64,000 nucleotides of DNA from MPNO01 sp965200535 (GTDB lineage: Bacteria > Pseudomonadota > Alphaproteobacteria > MPNO01), in the NCBI GenBank assembly GCA_965200535.1, contig CBDAUF010000001.1, positions 1,240,001 to 1,304,000 on the forward strand, given 5' to 3'. Shown one piece after another: positions 55,056-63,918 of the stretch. Made by a program: the position numbers and the translations under genes. The notes under the pieces were generated by a model that saw nothing but the letters and a program-made list of their open reading frames with translations, did not search any database and was not told the DNA's origin. Within the stretch, counting starts at the first letter, position 1, and each line of letters begins with the position of its first letter.

Positions 55056-57410
55056 TCAGGCGATGACAGGTGCGGGATTCAAGTCGGCTTCGGCGAGAGG
55101 ATGCGTCCTGCGGCCCAGGCTGACGGGCACGTCGTACAGGCGCCCCGGGGCAAATCTCGCCCAGAAATGACGCATCCCCGGCACCACAACCCGCGCCACC
55201 GGCATGCCGATGTCGGGCCGGGTCTGATCCAGCACCAGGAACTCCATACCCCTGGTCTCGACGAGCGCGCGGCAATGTTCCACATCTTCGCGCGTGTCCG
55301 CCGTTTCGATCCCCGGATAGTGCGATGCCGCGCTGGACGGCCGGTCCTCTGCCGGCGCCAGCCAGGAACAATCGGCGAGACGAGCCGTCTTCCACCACCG
55401 TAACGCCACCGGATCGTCGATCATCGGCCGGCCGTCGCCCTTCCCGGGCCGCGGGAGCCAGGTAAGGCACTGGTTCAGTTCGCAAACCGCCCGCAGAGCG
55501 GCGATGCGCGGGTCGGCGTGGGCGCCGGCGCCGTAGATGATGTCCTCGGTTTCGGCGTCCGGGCGGCGCGAGAGCGCAACGAAGGCGGGGATGCCGATAT
55601 CGGAGGTGACGTCCAGCATCCACAGATCCCGCTCGTGGCGCGCATAATAGTCCGGGGCGGATGCGATAAATTCGTCGTCGAAGCTTGCAAGATCGACCGC
55701 CGGCACCCGCAGCCGGTTGTACCACCAGATGGCGAACGCATCGCGTTCGGCCAGTTCGAAAAAGCTCTGCAGAATGGCCTCTTCCAGGGTATTGCCCGCG
55801 GCGCAGCCGTTGGAATCGGCGATCAGGTCGGCGGGGCCCCGCTGTTCGGCCGACGTGCCGTAGAGCATCGATGTCGGAAGATAGCGATGCCGCTGCTGCG
55901 TCAGCGACCAAACCGGCGTCCAGTCGATTTCGGCGTCGGGATCGAAACGCGGCGGGACGATGTTGTACGGATGACCCGTTGCGTTGATGCTTTCCGCATT
56001 GTCGAGTTGATTGTCGCTGAACAGTTGCACATCGTTCGGATGGATTGCCTCCCCCCCTCCGGCGAACCCGGCGAAGCGCCGGCGGGTACGGATCTCGTCT
56101 CCGCAATAGGCGCCCGAATAGCGCTCGACCGCTTCGCAGAGGGCGCTGATCTCGGCCTGCTCCCGTGTGCTGCCCTTGCCGGCGCTCTTGCTGCGCAGGC
56201 TGCGCCTCAGCGAACTCAGGCTTCGGCTCCTCATGCCGAGATTGCTGCCGGCCCAATAGACATGCAGCCAGGGATCGGTTTCATCGGTCGTGCGCGACAG
56301 GTACGTCACGACGCCGCTGATCGGGCTCACCAGGTGGCGGTACTTCGCCAGGGTGACTTGCGGCGCCACGGTGCGCGCGCCGCCGCTGTTGCGATGGGTC
56401 TTGGGGCTCGCGTTCAGAGACAGCGGAACGGGCGGTCGGTCGGGCCGGTACAACGCTTCGTCGCCGCAGGCGGGGCATTGCGGTCTGCGCATCACCCAAT
56501 GGCGCGAACTTGCGAACGTGCCGACATTCATCGCGATGGCGTGTTCGTGCACCGGGGCCGCCTCGTCCAGCACAAGCCACTTGACGATCTCCGCCGCGAT
56601 CAGCCCGTGCAGCGCCTCCAGCACCGCAGGCTGAGCCGCGAACGGCTTGAAGGCGGCCTCCTCTCCGGCAACGTTGCGCAGAAAACTGTGAACCTCCTGA
56701 TGGTTGCGCAGGCGGTAAGCCAGACAATCCCAGCAGGGGCCCTGGCCGTCGGCGCGAAAGACAGGTCCGAACAGCGCCTCCATGCCGCGCGGCCGCACCG
56801 GTATCCATGGCTCGTTTGCCGCGAGGCGGCGCCGGTTCAGCCCCGCCAGATGCGGATCGAGATAGTCGTCGCAGGGTACGACGGTGAGCGCGGCATCGCC
56901 GGCGCCCGCGCGGGCCCCGCAGTCCGCCAGATGCCGAAGCAAGCCCCGGTCGTCGCCCTCGAACGCGATGGGCGCTTCCGCCAGCCTCTGTTCGACCCAG
57001 CACGGCGACGCGCCAAGCGCCGACCAATAGGCCGCCCGGTCTCGGTCCATACCGTGATCGGCGGAGATCACATAGCCCCCGGCGGAGAGCGAAACGACGG
57101 CCCCGAGAACATCGGTGGCGGCATGGGCGTCTGCGAGAGCCGCAACGATCTCGTCCAGCGGGCGCCGACCGTCGAGCAGCGGCAGCAGATCGCCGTGCAG
57201 CTTGCCGTGCAGCAGGATATTGAACGACTCGGAAACCAGCAGCGTCTGCTGCTCGCCGATATCGTGGAACTGCAGATGCGGGGCGAGCGCGGGACGTTTG
57301 ACAAGGCCCTGATCCGCGGGCGTCGTCCGGATCAACAGCCCGCGCCGGGGATTCCTGCCTGTCTGCTCTGGCATCCGGGGTTTTCGCGCCGGGTCGGCCG
57401 CCCCGGTCAT
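55056..57410 (-). CDS. Fused TOMM cyclodehydratase: ThiF-like leader-binding domain plus YcaO
   Basis: The 784-residue product resembles fused cyclodehydratases that make azoline rings on ribosomal peptides. The N-terminal about 380 residues form the leader-peptide-binding/ThiF-like part: SESFNILLHGKLHGDLLPLL, VPCDDYLDPHLAGLNR, and a Cys tetrad in GPCWDCLAYRLRN and PQCPACG that should bind zinc. The C-terminal part is YcaO: AGKGSTREQAEISALCEAVE, SNGCAAGNTLEEAILQSFFE, LAERDAFAIWW, ending in NPAPVIA, a degenerate form of the usual Pro-rich tail. ATG 57410 overlaps the AlkB-GlnE stop (ATGA), so the two are coupled. A precursor peptide was not identified with confidence. Confidence 0.85.
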   Translation of the reverse strand: MTGAADPARKPRMPEQTGRNPRRGLLIRTTPADQGLVKRPALAPHLQFHDIGEQQTLLVSESFNILLHGKLHGDLLPLLDGRRPLDEIVAALADAHAATDVLGAVVSLSAGGYVISADHGMDRDRAAYWSALGASPCWVEQRLAEAPIAFEGDDRGLLRHLADCGARAGAGDAALTVVPCDDYLDPHLAGLNRRRLAANEPWIPVRPRGMEALFGPVFRADGQGPCWDCLAYRLRNHQEVHSFLRNVAGEEAAFKPFAAQPAVLEALHGLIAAEIVKWLVLDEAAPVHEHAIAMNVGTFASSRHWVMRRPQCPACGDEALYRPDRPPVPLSLNASPKTHRNSGGARTVAPQVTLAKYRHLVSPISGVVTYLSRTTDETDPWLHVYWAGSNLGMRSRSLSSLRRSLRSKSAGKGSTREQAEISALCEAVERYSGAYCGDEIRTRRRFAGFAGGGEAIHPNDVQLFSDNQLDNAESINATGHPYNIVPPRFDPDAEIDWTPVWSLTQQRHRYLPTSMLYGTSAEQRGPADLIADSNGCAAGNTLEEAILQSFFELAERDAFAIWWYNRLRVPAVDLASFDDEFIASAPDYYARHERDLWMLDVTSDIGIPAFVALSRRPDAETEDIIYGAGAHADPRIAALRAVCELNQCLTWLPRPGKGDGRPMIDDPVALRWWKTARLADCSWLAPAEDRPSSAASHYPGIETADTREDVEHCRALVETRGMEFLVLDQTRPDIGMPVARVVVPGMRHFWARFAPGRLYDVPVSLGRRTHPLAEADLNPAPVIA

Positions 57411-59779
57411 GCCCGGGAAACAAGCGTATCTATCTCGGTCGAGGCGCGGGATGCGGTTTCCGCGGCCGCCCGCTCCAGCGCCTCGAAGTCTTGGTACCCG
57501 CAAGCCTCCGAAACGAGAGACTTGACCCGCTGCCCGGCGGCGGCCGGGTCGAAGCCTTCCCCGCCGACAAGGCGCGCAATGCCCTGCAAATCCCGCCACA
57601 TGGCCGCGGCTTGTACCAGCCCCTCATGGCCCGCCGCGTCGAACACCGCTGCCGCGGTCGGAGCGGGATCCTCCAGGTCGATACCGTTCGTCACCTGCAA
57701 GAACCGTGCGGCCGTCTCGACATCGCCGAGCCCGCCGCGCATACGAGAGTATGTCGAGATGCCCGTCTCGACGGGGTCTTCCGGCGGCTCGCGCAGCCGG
57801 GCGGCGAGAGAGTCGCCTCCGCCGCTTTCGGCCAGAAGCGCCCGCCGCATTTCATCGAAGCGGCGGCCGATTCCGGACTCCCCGCTCTCGAATGCGCAGC
57901 GCGCCCTGGTGAAGACGGAAATTCCGCCGGAAGCCGGATCCCCGACATGCTCCGCCAGCCCGGACAGCGCCAGGGCGGGAAGGGCGTTGGAGTCGGGCGG
58001 GATCGGGGAGAACAGCAGACTGTTCCGCGCAAGGTCGGTCAGCCTGTCCCGGAACCGCCGGCACAGATGTACATTCCTGTCCAACTCTCCGCCGTCATGG
58101 ACAAACAGGATCTCGACGGCAACGCCGGGGAAAACCTCTCGGCTGGCCAGATCGCCGATGAATATGGCCGCGACCCCGCCCGTGCGAAGCGGGTCGGTCC
58201 GGTCGACAAAATCCGCAACCTCGGCGGCGAGTACGGTCGAAATCGACGCTTCGGCGAGATTGGAGAGCGCTGTCTTCGCTTCCGCCGGCGACAGGTTTCC
58301 GCGCACAACGTGCATACCGATCTGGAACGCCTTGTCGTTCGACCAGTTGCGAACGATTTCGCCGGTTTCCCGAGCATTCCTTGACGGTATTTCGGCGATC
58401 ATCTCCGTCATTTCCTGGACGCCGGTTTCTTGCGTCCAATAGAGCCGCGCAAGCCCGCGCCGGGCGATCTTTTCGTATTCCTGATCCGGTCCGAATCCCT
58501 TCGGCAAGTCGAGATCGGTGAATTCCCGATCTTTCAGGTTATCGAGAAGACCGGGATGGCGTTCGATCCATTCGGCGAGCCGCGGAGCGGCGCCGAAGAT
58601 TTCGACAATCTCCTCGAAGGCGTCGGGCCGCGCCGCGGAAATCGGACTGTCATAGGCGCTCCAGTCATCGATCTCCGGATAGTAATGCTTGCGCCACTGA
58701 TCAACCAACGGATCCATCTTCTCGAACCAGCGCTTCGGCCGCAGCACGATATTCATCATGTCGCCGTAGGTTCCCGGCAATTCCGGCGACTCGCCGGGGC
58801 CGCCGGTCTGGAGCAGCGAATAGGGGCGGGATGCCACCGCATGATGATCGGCGTGGCGCTGCATGTTGAAAAACATCCAGTTGCTCAACTTCCAGTCGGC
58901 GTTCCAGGAATGGCGCGGCATCACCTTTTCCCAACGGCCGTTCGGCAGACGGACGCGGCGTAAACCGTAATGTTGGAAGTAGTTGCTGATCTTCATCGAA
59001 AAGACGCAGCACAGGCCGAGAAAAACAAAGACCGGAACCGCCAACTCTCCGCCCATCCAGAAGACCAGCCCGTGCCAGAACGCGACCTCGAGGCCGTAGC
59101 GCCAGAACGGATTGCTGTAATGCCACACGGGGAGATTGCGGCGCGCAAGCCGCTCGCATACGACGCTCCAGGAATTGGCGAGGTTACTGGCCATTTCCCG
59201 CGGGAAATATCTCCAGAAACTTTCTCCCTTGGGAGCGGATCCCACATCGTACGGCGTGCCGACTTTGGCGTGATGGATATAGACATGCTCCGTGGCATAT
59301 TGCGGATAAGACGCCGAGGCGAGAAGAAATTCGCCGAGCCGGCTTTCCCAGGTCGAGCGTCGATGAACCAACTCGTGACCGACGATGAATACGGCCTGCG
59401 CCTCCATGGTCAAAATAATTGCCAGGAGCACCCCTTCCCAGACTGCGAACTGGCCGGCGACAAGGATTTGCCACATGCCGAATATGAGCGTCGGCGGCCA
59501 CAGAAACGCCCAGGCCCAGACCGGCAGATTGTACCAGAACAGGTGACGCGGCTGGATATTGGCCAAGTCCATATTGCGTCTGTCGACACCGAGCGCCCGA
59601 TCGAGCAACATCGGAACGGCCATAAAAAGAAACGGCGGCAACAACCACCAGCCGCCGTAGAGCGCGGCGACGAAAATCAGCGGAAAAATTGCCAACGGAA
59701 GGTAGTGCGGCAGGGCGTTCGAGATGGACCGCGCGATGTTTGGGCCCAAACTGATATCTGCGGCTGTCCCTTGCGGCAT
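57407..59779 (-). CDS. AlkB-type membrane hydroxylase fused to a GlnE-like nucleotidyltransferase domain
   Basis: Residues 1 to about 370 form an AlkB-type non-haem di-iron membrane monooxygenase, with several membrane segments and the His boxes HELVHRR (135), EHVYIHH (164-170), ISNYFQHYGL and MQRHADHHA. The remaining about 400 residues resemble half of a GlnE adenylyltransferase: RHPGLLDNLKDREFTDLDLP, a nucleotidyltransferase core reading GVAVEILFVHDG, TRARCAFESGESGIGRRF, and RGGLGDVETAARFLQVTNG as in GlnE. The catalytic GSDxD acids of GlnE are replaced (VAVE), so adenylylation activity is doubtful. The 790-residue chain is about twice a usual AlkB. It is coupled to the YcaO gene by a 4-base overlap. 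Confidence 0.85.
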   Translation of the reverse strand: MPQGTAADISLGPNIARSISNALPHYLPLAIFPLIFVAALYGGWWLLPPFLFMAVPMLLDRALGVDRRNMDLANIQPRHLFWYNLPVWAWAFLWPPTLIFGMWQILVAGQFAVWEGVLLAIILTMEAQAVFIVGHELVHRRSTWESRLGEFLLASASYPQYATEHVYIHHAKVGTPYDVGSAPKGESFWRYFPREMASNLANSWSVVCERLARRNLPVWHYSNPFWRYGLEVAFWHGLVFWMGGELAVPVFVFLGLCCVFSMKISNYFQHYGLRRVRLPNGRWEKVMPRHSWNADWKLSNWMFFNMQRHADHHAVASRPYSLLQTGGPGESPELPGTYGDMMNIVLRPKRWFEKMDPLVDQWRKHYYPEIDDWSAYDSPISAARPDAFEEIVEIFGAAPRLAEWIERHPGLLDNLKDREFTDLDLPKGFGPDQEYEKIARRGLARLYWTQETGVQEMTEMIAEIPSRNARETGEIVRNWSNDKAFQIGMHVVRGNLSPAEAKTALSNLAEASISTVLAAEVADFVDRTDPLRTGGVAAIFIGDLASREVFPGVAVEILFVHDGGELDRNVHLCRRFRDRLTDLARNSLLFSPIPPDSNALPALALSGLAEHVGDPASGGISVFTRARCAFESGESGIGRRFDEMRRALLAESGGGDSLAARLREPPEDPVETGISTYSRMRGGLGDVETAARFLQVTNGIDLEDPAPTAAAVFDAAGHEGLVQAAAMWRDLQGIARLVGGEGFDPAAAGQRVKSLVSEACGYQDFEALERAAAETASRASTEIDTLVSRA

Positions 59780-60162
59780 GGCAACCTCTCCAGTCGATCA
59801 CCGACCCTCCTGCGTCGGCATGGATGCTACCACTGGATAACGTAACCCGCAAACGAGAATAGGGGAGGGTCTGGTAACGGGTTTGCGGTGTGCGGCGGTT
59901 GCAGAGCCCGTTATCGATCCGGAACAGTATGCGGGGCCGGGTTAGAGAACCAGGTAGAGCGTGTGCCCCCGGCCAGGATTGAGCGCTCCGGTCCGACTGC
60001 CCGTCCGGCAATCCGCGCAACATGGTTCGCAATGCCGCGCAAAGACCGCCGCCGAACCGGGACCGAAATACCCCGCGGTCGGCGTCGGATGCGTGTCGCC
60101 AACGCGCCGATTTCGCGGCTTCGGTTTCGGGCTGACGGCGTCCGGCCGGGTGCGGATACCGG
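59780..60162. other. Upstream region of the AlkB-YcaO operon with an inverted repeat
   Basis: About 380 bases. The first 110 are AT-richer and contain CCGCAAAC (59847-59854) and GTTTGCGG (59881-59888), an 8-bp inverted repeat separated by 26 bases, which could be an operator for the operon starting at 59779. The rest holds no recognisable gene. Confidence 0.4.
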
Positions 60163-60882
60163 CTATGGCTTCAGGTGGCGGTCCAGGAAGTCGATGGCCT
60201 TGGCCCATGCGTCTTCCGACGCCTCCGGCCGAAACCGCTCGGGATTGGCGAAATTCTGGAACGCGTGGCCCGCGCCGTCGTAGCGGTGGAACTCGCAGGA
60301 CTTCCCGTGGCGCCGCAGGGCGGCTTCCAGCCGGTCCACGTCTTCCGGCGACGGGCTGGGGTCTTCGTTGCCGAAGAAGCCGGCGACGGGACAGCCGATA
60401 TCGGCCACCCTGTCGAGCGGCGCCGGCAAGCCGCCGCCCCAGCCCGTGTCGACCCCGCCGCCCCAGAAATCGATGGCCGCCCGGTAACCCGGGTCCCGGG
60501 CCGCCGCCAGGATTGCCATGCGCCCGCCGGTGCAATGGCCCAGCACGCCGATCCGCCCGCCGTCCACATCGTCCCTGGCCGCCAACAGATCGCGCGCCGC
60601 CGCGAGATCCTCCATGACCTCGTCATCGTTCATATGCCGGCGCTTTTCGGGGCGCGCCCGCTCCCGCGGCTGGCGGTGGAAGACCTGGGGCACGGCGCAG
60701 ACATATCCGGCCCGGGCGTAGCGGTCGGCGACATCGTCGGTAAAGGCATCGGCCTTGAGGCCGCGGTCGGCGGGCAGGTGCGGCGCGATGACCAGCGCCG
60801 GATGGATCCCGGTGTGCGGCGGCGCCGCCACCAGGCATTCCATTCGACTGCCGCCGACGATCAGATGAATTTGCTCGGCCAT
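60163..60882 (-). CDS. Dienelactone hydrolase family protein
   Basis: The 239-residue product has the DLH pattern: PALVIAPHLPADRGLKADAF, RYARAGYVCAVPQVFHR, nucleophile Cys in GVLGHCTGGRMA near residue 115, Asp near FFGNEDPSPSPEDVDRL, and catalytic His in YDGAGHAFQNFANPERF. DLH enzymes open dienelactones in aromatic degradation; related members act on other esters. Complete and free of lesions. Confidence 0.88.
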   Translation of the reverse strand: MAEQIHLIVGGSRMECLVAAPPHTGIHPALVIAPHLPADRGLKADAFTDDVADRYARAGYVCAVPQVFHRQPRERARPEKRRHMNDDEVMEDLAAARDLLAARDDVDGGRIGVLGHCTGGRMAILAAARDPGYRAAIDFWGGGVDTGWGGGLPAPLDRVADIGCPVAGFFGNEDPSPSPEDVDRLEAALRRHGKSCEFHRYDGAGHAFQNFANPERFRPEASEDAWAKAIDFLDRHLKP

Positions 60883-61067
60883 GGGAGGGCTCCTTCGGGT
60901 CGGTCAGCGCCGGACCGTCCGGTCGTCGCTGCACCGGAGGTCACGGCTTGCGGCGGACACAACGCCCGCGGGGACGTTTGCGGTGCGCCGGACCGGGCGG
61001 GCCGTATCGGCGCCTGCACCCCGCCGGCGAACCGGCGGTCGGAACCGGAGGGCCCAACACCCGGTTT

Positions 61068-61886
61068 TCACCCTTGCGCCGCCGATGCGGGGCCGGCAAC
61101 CGTCGGTTCGACGGCAGCGGCATAGGTCGCCGCTCTGCGCCATTCCATGACGGCTTTCTCGAACTGGGGGCGTTGGCTGACGACGCCGTACCAGCGTTGG
61201 ACGGATGGGTAAGGCGCGAAATCGTAGCCGCCGCCCATCAGCGTGGTGATCGTCGGCGCCCAGGACATGTCGGCAAGCGTATACGCGCCATCGACCAGCC
61301 ACTCCTGATTTGCCAGGATCCGGTTCATCTCCGCGAAAACCTCGTCGAGAAGCACGGTGGCGCCCGCCAGATCGGCCTCCGAGAAGCTCTTGCCCCCGCT
61401 GTGCTTGCCGTGGAAGGCCACCAGTTCCGGATCCTTTTGCAGTTTCCAGAACAGGGCCTCTTCCTCTTCGGTCTTCTTCACCAGCCGGGAATTGACCTTG
61501 CTGTACTGAAACGTCTTGATCGCCGGCAAATGCATGTCGCCCGACTTCCTCAGCCAGCGGTCGATCTCCGCCTGACGGTCGGCCGACACCGAGCAGAACC
61601 CGGGCTCGGGAAAGGCCTCCTCCAGATAGACGAGAATGTCGTTGGATTCGACGACCACCGTGCCGTCGTGCACAAGCGAAGGAACGAGTCCCTTCGGGTT
61701 TATGCCGAAATAGTCTTCGGAAATGTTTTCCTTTTTGCCAAGGTCGATGTGGTGGCTGGTCCAGTCGAGCCGCTTTTCCTCGAGCAGCAGACGCACCCGC
61801 GCGGAACAGTTCGACCGGTTGGCGTGATAAAGGTGGAGCCCTTGGAGCGAGAGGGCGTCTTGGTTGGTCGGAACCACAATTCCCAT
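61068..61886 (-). CDS. Glutathione S-transferase family protein, copy 1
   Basis: The 272-residue product (ATG 61886) has the thioredoxin-fold N-terminus with LYHANRSNCSARVRLLLEEK (Ser/Cys at the active-site position), then INPKGLVPSLVHDGTVVVES with the cis-Pro, and a helical C-terminal domain with LADMSWAPTI. An N-terminal extension of about 15 residues precedes the fold. It resembles GSTs that break ether or halogen bonds in aromatic compounds. A second GST lies 46 bases upstream on the same strand. Confidence 0.88.
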   Translation of the reverse strand: MGIVVPTNQDALSLQGLHLYHANRSNCSARVRLLLEEKRLDWTSHHIDLGKKENISEDYFGINPKGLVPSLVHDGTVVVESNDILVYLEEAFPEPGFCSVSADRQAEIDRWLRKSGDMHLPAIKTFQYSKVNSRLVKKTEEEEALFWKLQKDPELVAFHGKHSGGKSFSEADLAGATVLLDEVFAEMNRILANQEWLVDGAYTLADMSWAPTITTLMGGGYDFAPYPSVQRWYGVVSQRPQFEKAVMEWRRAATYAAAVEPTVAGPASAAQG

Positions 61887-61932
61887 CGGGTCTGTTCTCC
61901 CTGTTGCGGTTTTCGATCGCGTTTTCCGGCGT

Positions 61933-62760
61933 TCAGAACGCGTGGGCGAAGGACTCACGGTATTCGGCGAGTTTTCTGCGGAAGCCGGGTTCCGTTTCGC
62001 GGCCCGCGCGGGCGTGCGGAGAGTCTTCGGCAAGCGCGTTGGACGGGAAATCATCGAGCTGCCGAATGCTCGGTCTGCTCGTCATGCGGTCCCACCATGC
62101 CCGGGTCAGCGGATACGGCTCGAGCCAGAAGTCCAGGAACCGCACCATCTCGATCACTTTGACGAACGGAGCGAAGTTGGCCTCGGCCAGAGTGAACCGG
62201 TCGCCCATCAGAAACGGCCGGCCGTCTTCGAGGGCTTTCTCCATTCTGCGAAAGATCGTTTCCAGGGCACCGATCGCCCGCGGCACGTAGGGGGAGTCGA
62301 GGCCGTCCAGCACGACCGACTTCTGGCGGTACAGGCGGTCGATGTTGGGAACGTATTTCCAGCGCGCCATGAACTCGTCCCGGGGGATGGTCAGCCGGAA
62401 CTTGGTGAGCATGTTGATCACCGCGCAGGCCTCGAAGCCGCGCTCGTCAAAAAGCTTGACCCATTCTGTCATGTGATAGCGCTCTACGGGGTCGTCGGGA
62501 ACCAGCGGCGGATCGGGCTTCAGGGTGTCGATGTAACTGCAAATCAGGGAAGATTCGCGTATCACCGCCCCGTCATGGACAAGCGTCGGAACGGTTCCGT
62601 TCGGGTTTATCGCCAGATATGACGGCTCGAACTGGTCCCGGTTCATGAGGACCATCTTGACCGGTGTCCAGTCGGTGATGCCCTTTTCCGACAGGGTGAC
62701 GATCGCCCGGTTGGAACAGATCGAGTCGGTCTCTTCGAGATAGTAGAGTTCCAGTGCCAT
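61933..62760 (-). CDS. Glutathione S-transferase family protein, copy 2
   Basis: The 275-residue product (ATG 62760, GGAG eight bases upstream) has the GST fold: LYYLEETDSICSNRAIVTLSE, INPNGTVPTLVHDGAVIRES with cis-Pro, and C-terminal FLMGDRFTLAEANFAPFVKV. It shares the gene pair with copy 1 and they may form a heterodimeric or sequential lyase, as in lignin-derived ether cleavage; that link is inference. Confidence 0.88.
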   Translation of the reverse strand: MALELYYLEETDSICSNRAIVTLSEKGITDWTPVKMVLMNRDQFEPSYLAINPNGTVPTLVHDGAVIRESSLICSYIDTLKPDPPLVPDDPVERYHMTEWVKLFDERGFEACAVINMLTKFRLTIPRDEFMARWKYVPNIDRLYRQKSVVLDGLDSPYVPRAIGALETIFRRMEKALEDGRPFLMGDRFTLAEANFAPFVKVIEMVRFLDFWLEPYPLTRAWWDRMTSRPSIRQLDDFPSNALAEDSPHARAGRETEPGFRRKLAEYRESFAHAF

Positions 62761-62946
62761 TCCATTCTCCATCTGCCCGGGCCGCCGACCCGATCGTCTC
62801 ATAGGCGAGAGGCCGGATCACGAAGCGGGCGGCGCGGCCGGCATTTCCAACCGGGACCCTGCCGGACGGTAGTCCTCCGACTCGCCCCGCGGCAAGCCGC
62901 AGGAACGGCCGGCGCATGACAGCTTCCGGGGGACGATGTTTGACGC

Positions 62947-62976
62947 TTGGCATGTCGGCCGGCAAGGCTGTATGAT
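62947..62976 (+). promoter_or_regulatory. Candidate sigma-70 promoter for cbtBA
   Basis: TTGGCA (62947-62952) and TATGAT (62971-62976) are separated by 18 bases, close to the housekeeping consensus, and lie 64 bases upstream of the cbtB start. I did not recognise the conserved core of a cobalamin riboswitch in the leader, although such switches often control cbtAB. Confidence 0.5.
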
Positions 62977-63039
62977 TGCCGCAGGGGCGGTGCGACCCGC
63001 CGGTCGGGCCCGGAGCCCCGCGACAGGACGGAGAACCGC

Positions 63040-63210
63040 ATGACTGCCCAGACGCTAAGCCGGGTTTCGGGCTCGACGAATCTCGTGGCCGTCGCGCTCT
63101 GCGCGTTTATCGGTCTGGCGATCGTGACCCTCGCCGGTCACGCGCAGACCTCCGGGCTGCACGCCGCCGCGCACGACACGCGTCACGCCGCCGGCTTTCC
63201 CTGCCATTAG
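63040..63210 (+). CDS. cbtB: CbtB, small subunit of the cobalt transporter
   Basis: The 56-residue product has one membrane helix (LVAVALCAFIGLAIVTLAG) and the CbtB C-terminal metal motif HDTRHAAGFPCH. CbtAB is a predicted energy-coupled or secondary cobalt importer feeding vitamin B12 synthesis. It lies 3 bases ahead of cbtA. Confidence 0.95.
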   Translation: MTAQTLSRVSGSTNLVAVALCAFIGLAIVTLAGHAQTSGLHAAAHDTRHAAGFPCH

Positions 63211-63213
63211 GCC

Positions 63214-63918
63214 ATGTTTTCGCGCATATTGGTCAGCGGTCTGTTCGCTGGCTTCGCGGCGGGGTTGATCGCGGCCCTGCTCCAGCTTGTTTTCGTCCAG
63301 CCGGTGCTGCTCCAGGGCGAGCTCTACGAGACCGGCCGGCTCAGCCATTCCGGCGCGGCCGCGGCGGCCGGTGCGGCGGTGTCGGCCGGCGGTGTCGATC
63401 TGCTGCGCGACGGTCTCAGCGTCCTGTTCGTCACGCTCACCTATACCGGCTACGCACTGCTTCTGGTTGCCGCGATGGCCCTGGCCCAGGAGCGCGGGTT
63501 CGGCATCACCGCCAGGCAGGGGCTGATCTGGGGGCTCGCCGGCTTCGTTGCGGTGCAGTTCGCGCCCGCGGTCGGCCTGCCGCCCGAACTGCCGGGCTCG
63601 GCGGCCGCGGAACTCGAGCTGCGCCAGGCCTGGTGGTTCGGCACCGTCGCCGCCACCGCGGCGGGTCTGGCTCTGATTGCCTTCGGCAAGGGATGGGCCG
63701 CCCGCGGCGCCGCCGTGCTGCTGATCCTCGCGCCGCATGCGATCGGCGCGCCGCATCCCGAGGCCTTCGCCGGGCCCGCGCCGCCGGAGCTCGCCGGCCT
63801 GTTCGCCGGGCGGGCGCTCGGCGTCGGCCTCGTGGCCTGGGCGATGCTCGGCCTGTTCGCGGCCTGGTTCTGGATCCGCGAGGGCAAGCGGAGAGAGGAC
63901 ACGCCGCGGACCGCCTGA
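63214..63918 (+). CDS. cbtA: CbtA, cobalt transporter membrane subunit
   Basis: The 234-residue product has five to six membrane segments and the CbtA pattern: ILVSGLFAGFAAGLIAALLQ, FVQPVLLQGELYETG, ALAQERGFGI, and LWGLAGFVAVQFAPAVGLPP-type block (reads WGLAGFVAVQFAPAVGLPPE). It should work with CbtB in cobalt uptake. The operon ends here; bases 63919-64000 hold no recognisable gene. Confidence 0.93.
   Translation: MFSRILVSGLFAGFAAGLIAALLQLVFVQPVLLQGELYETGRLSHSGAAAAAGAAVSAGGVDLLRDGLSVLFVTLTYTGYALLLVAAMALAQERGFGITARQGLIWGLAGFVAVQFAPAVGLPPELPGSAAAELELRQAWWFGTVAATAAGLALIAFGKGWAARGAAVLLILAPHAIGAPHPEAFAGPAPPELAGLFAGRALGVGLVAWAMLGLFAAWFWIREGKRREDTPRTA

Noticed and set aside
55518..58442. A 974-residue plus-strand frame opposite the YcaO and AlkB genes
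   Set aside because: No recognisable domain, atypical Arg/Ala/Gly composition, and it crosses two well-supported minus-strand genes.
62803..63039. Cobalamin riboswitch before cbtBA
   Set aside because: The conserved B12-box core could not be found by eye on the plus strand; only a promoter-like pair is supported.
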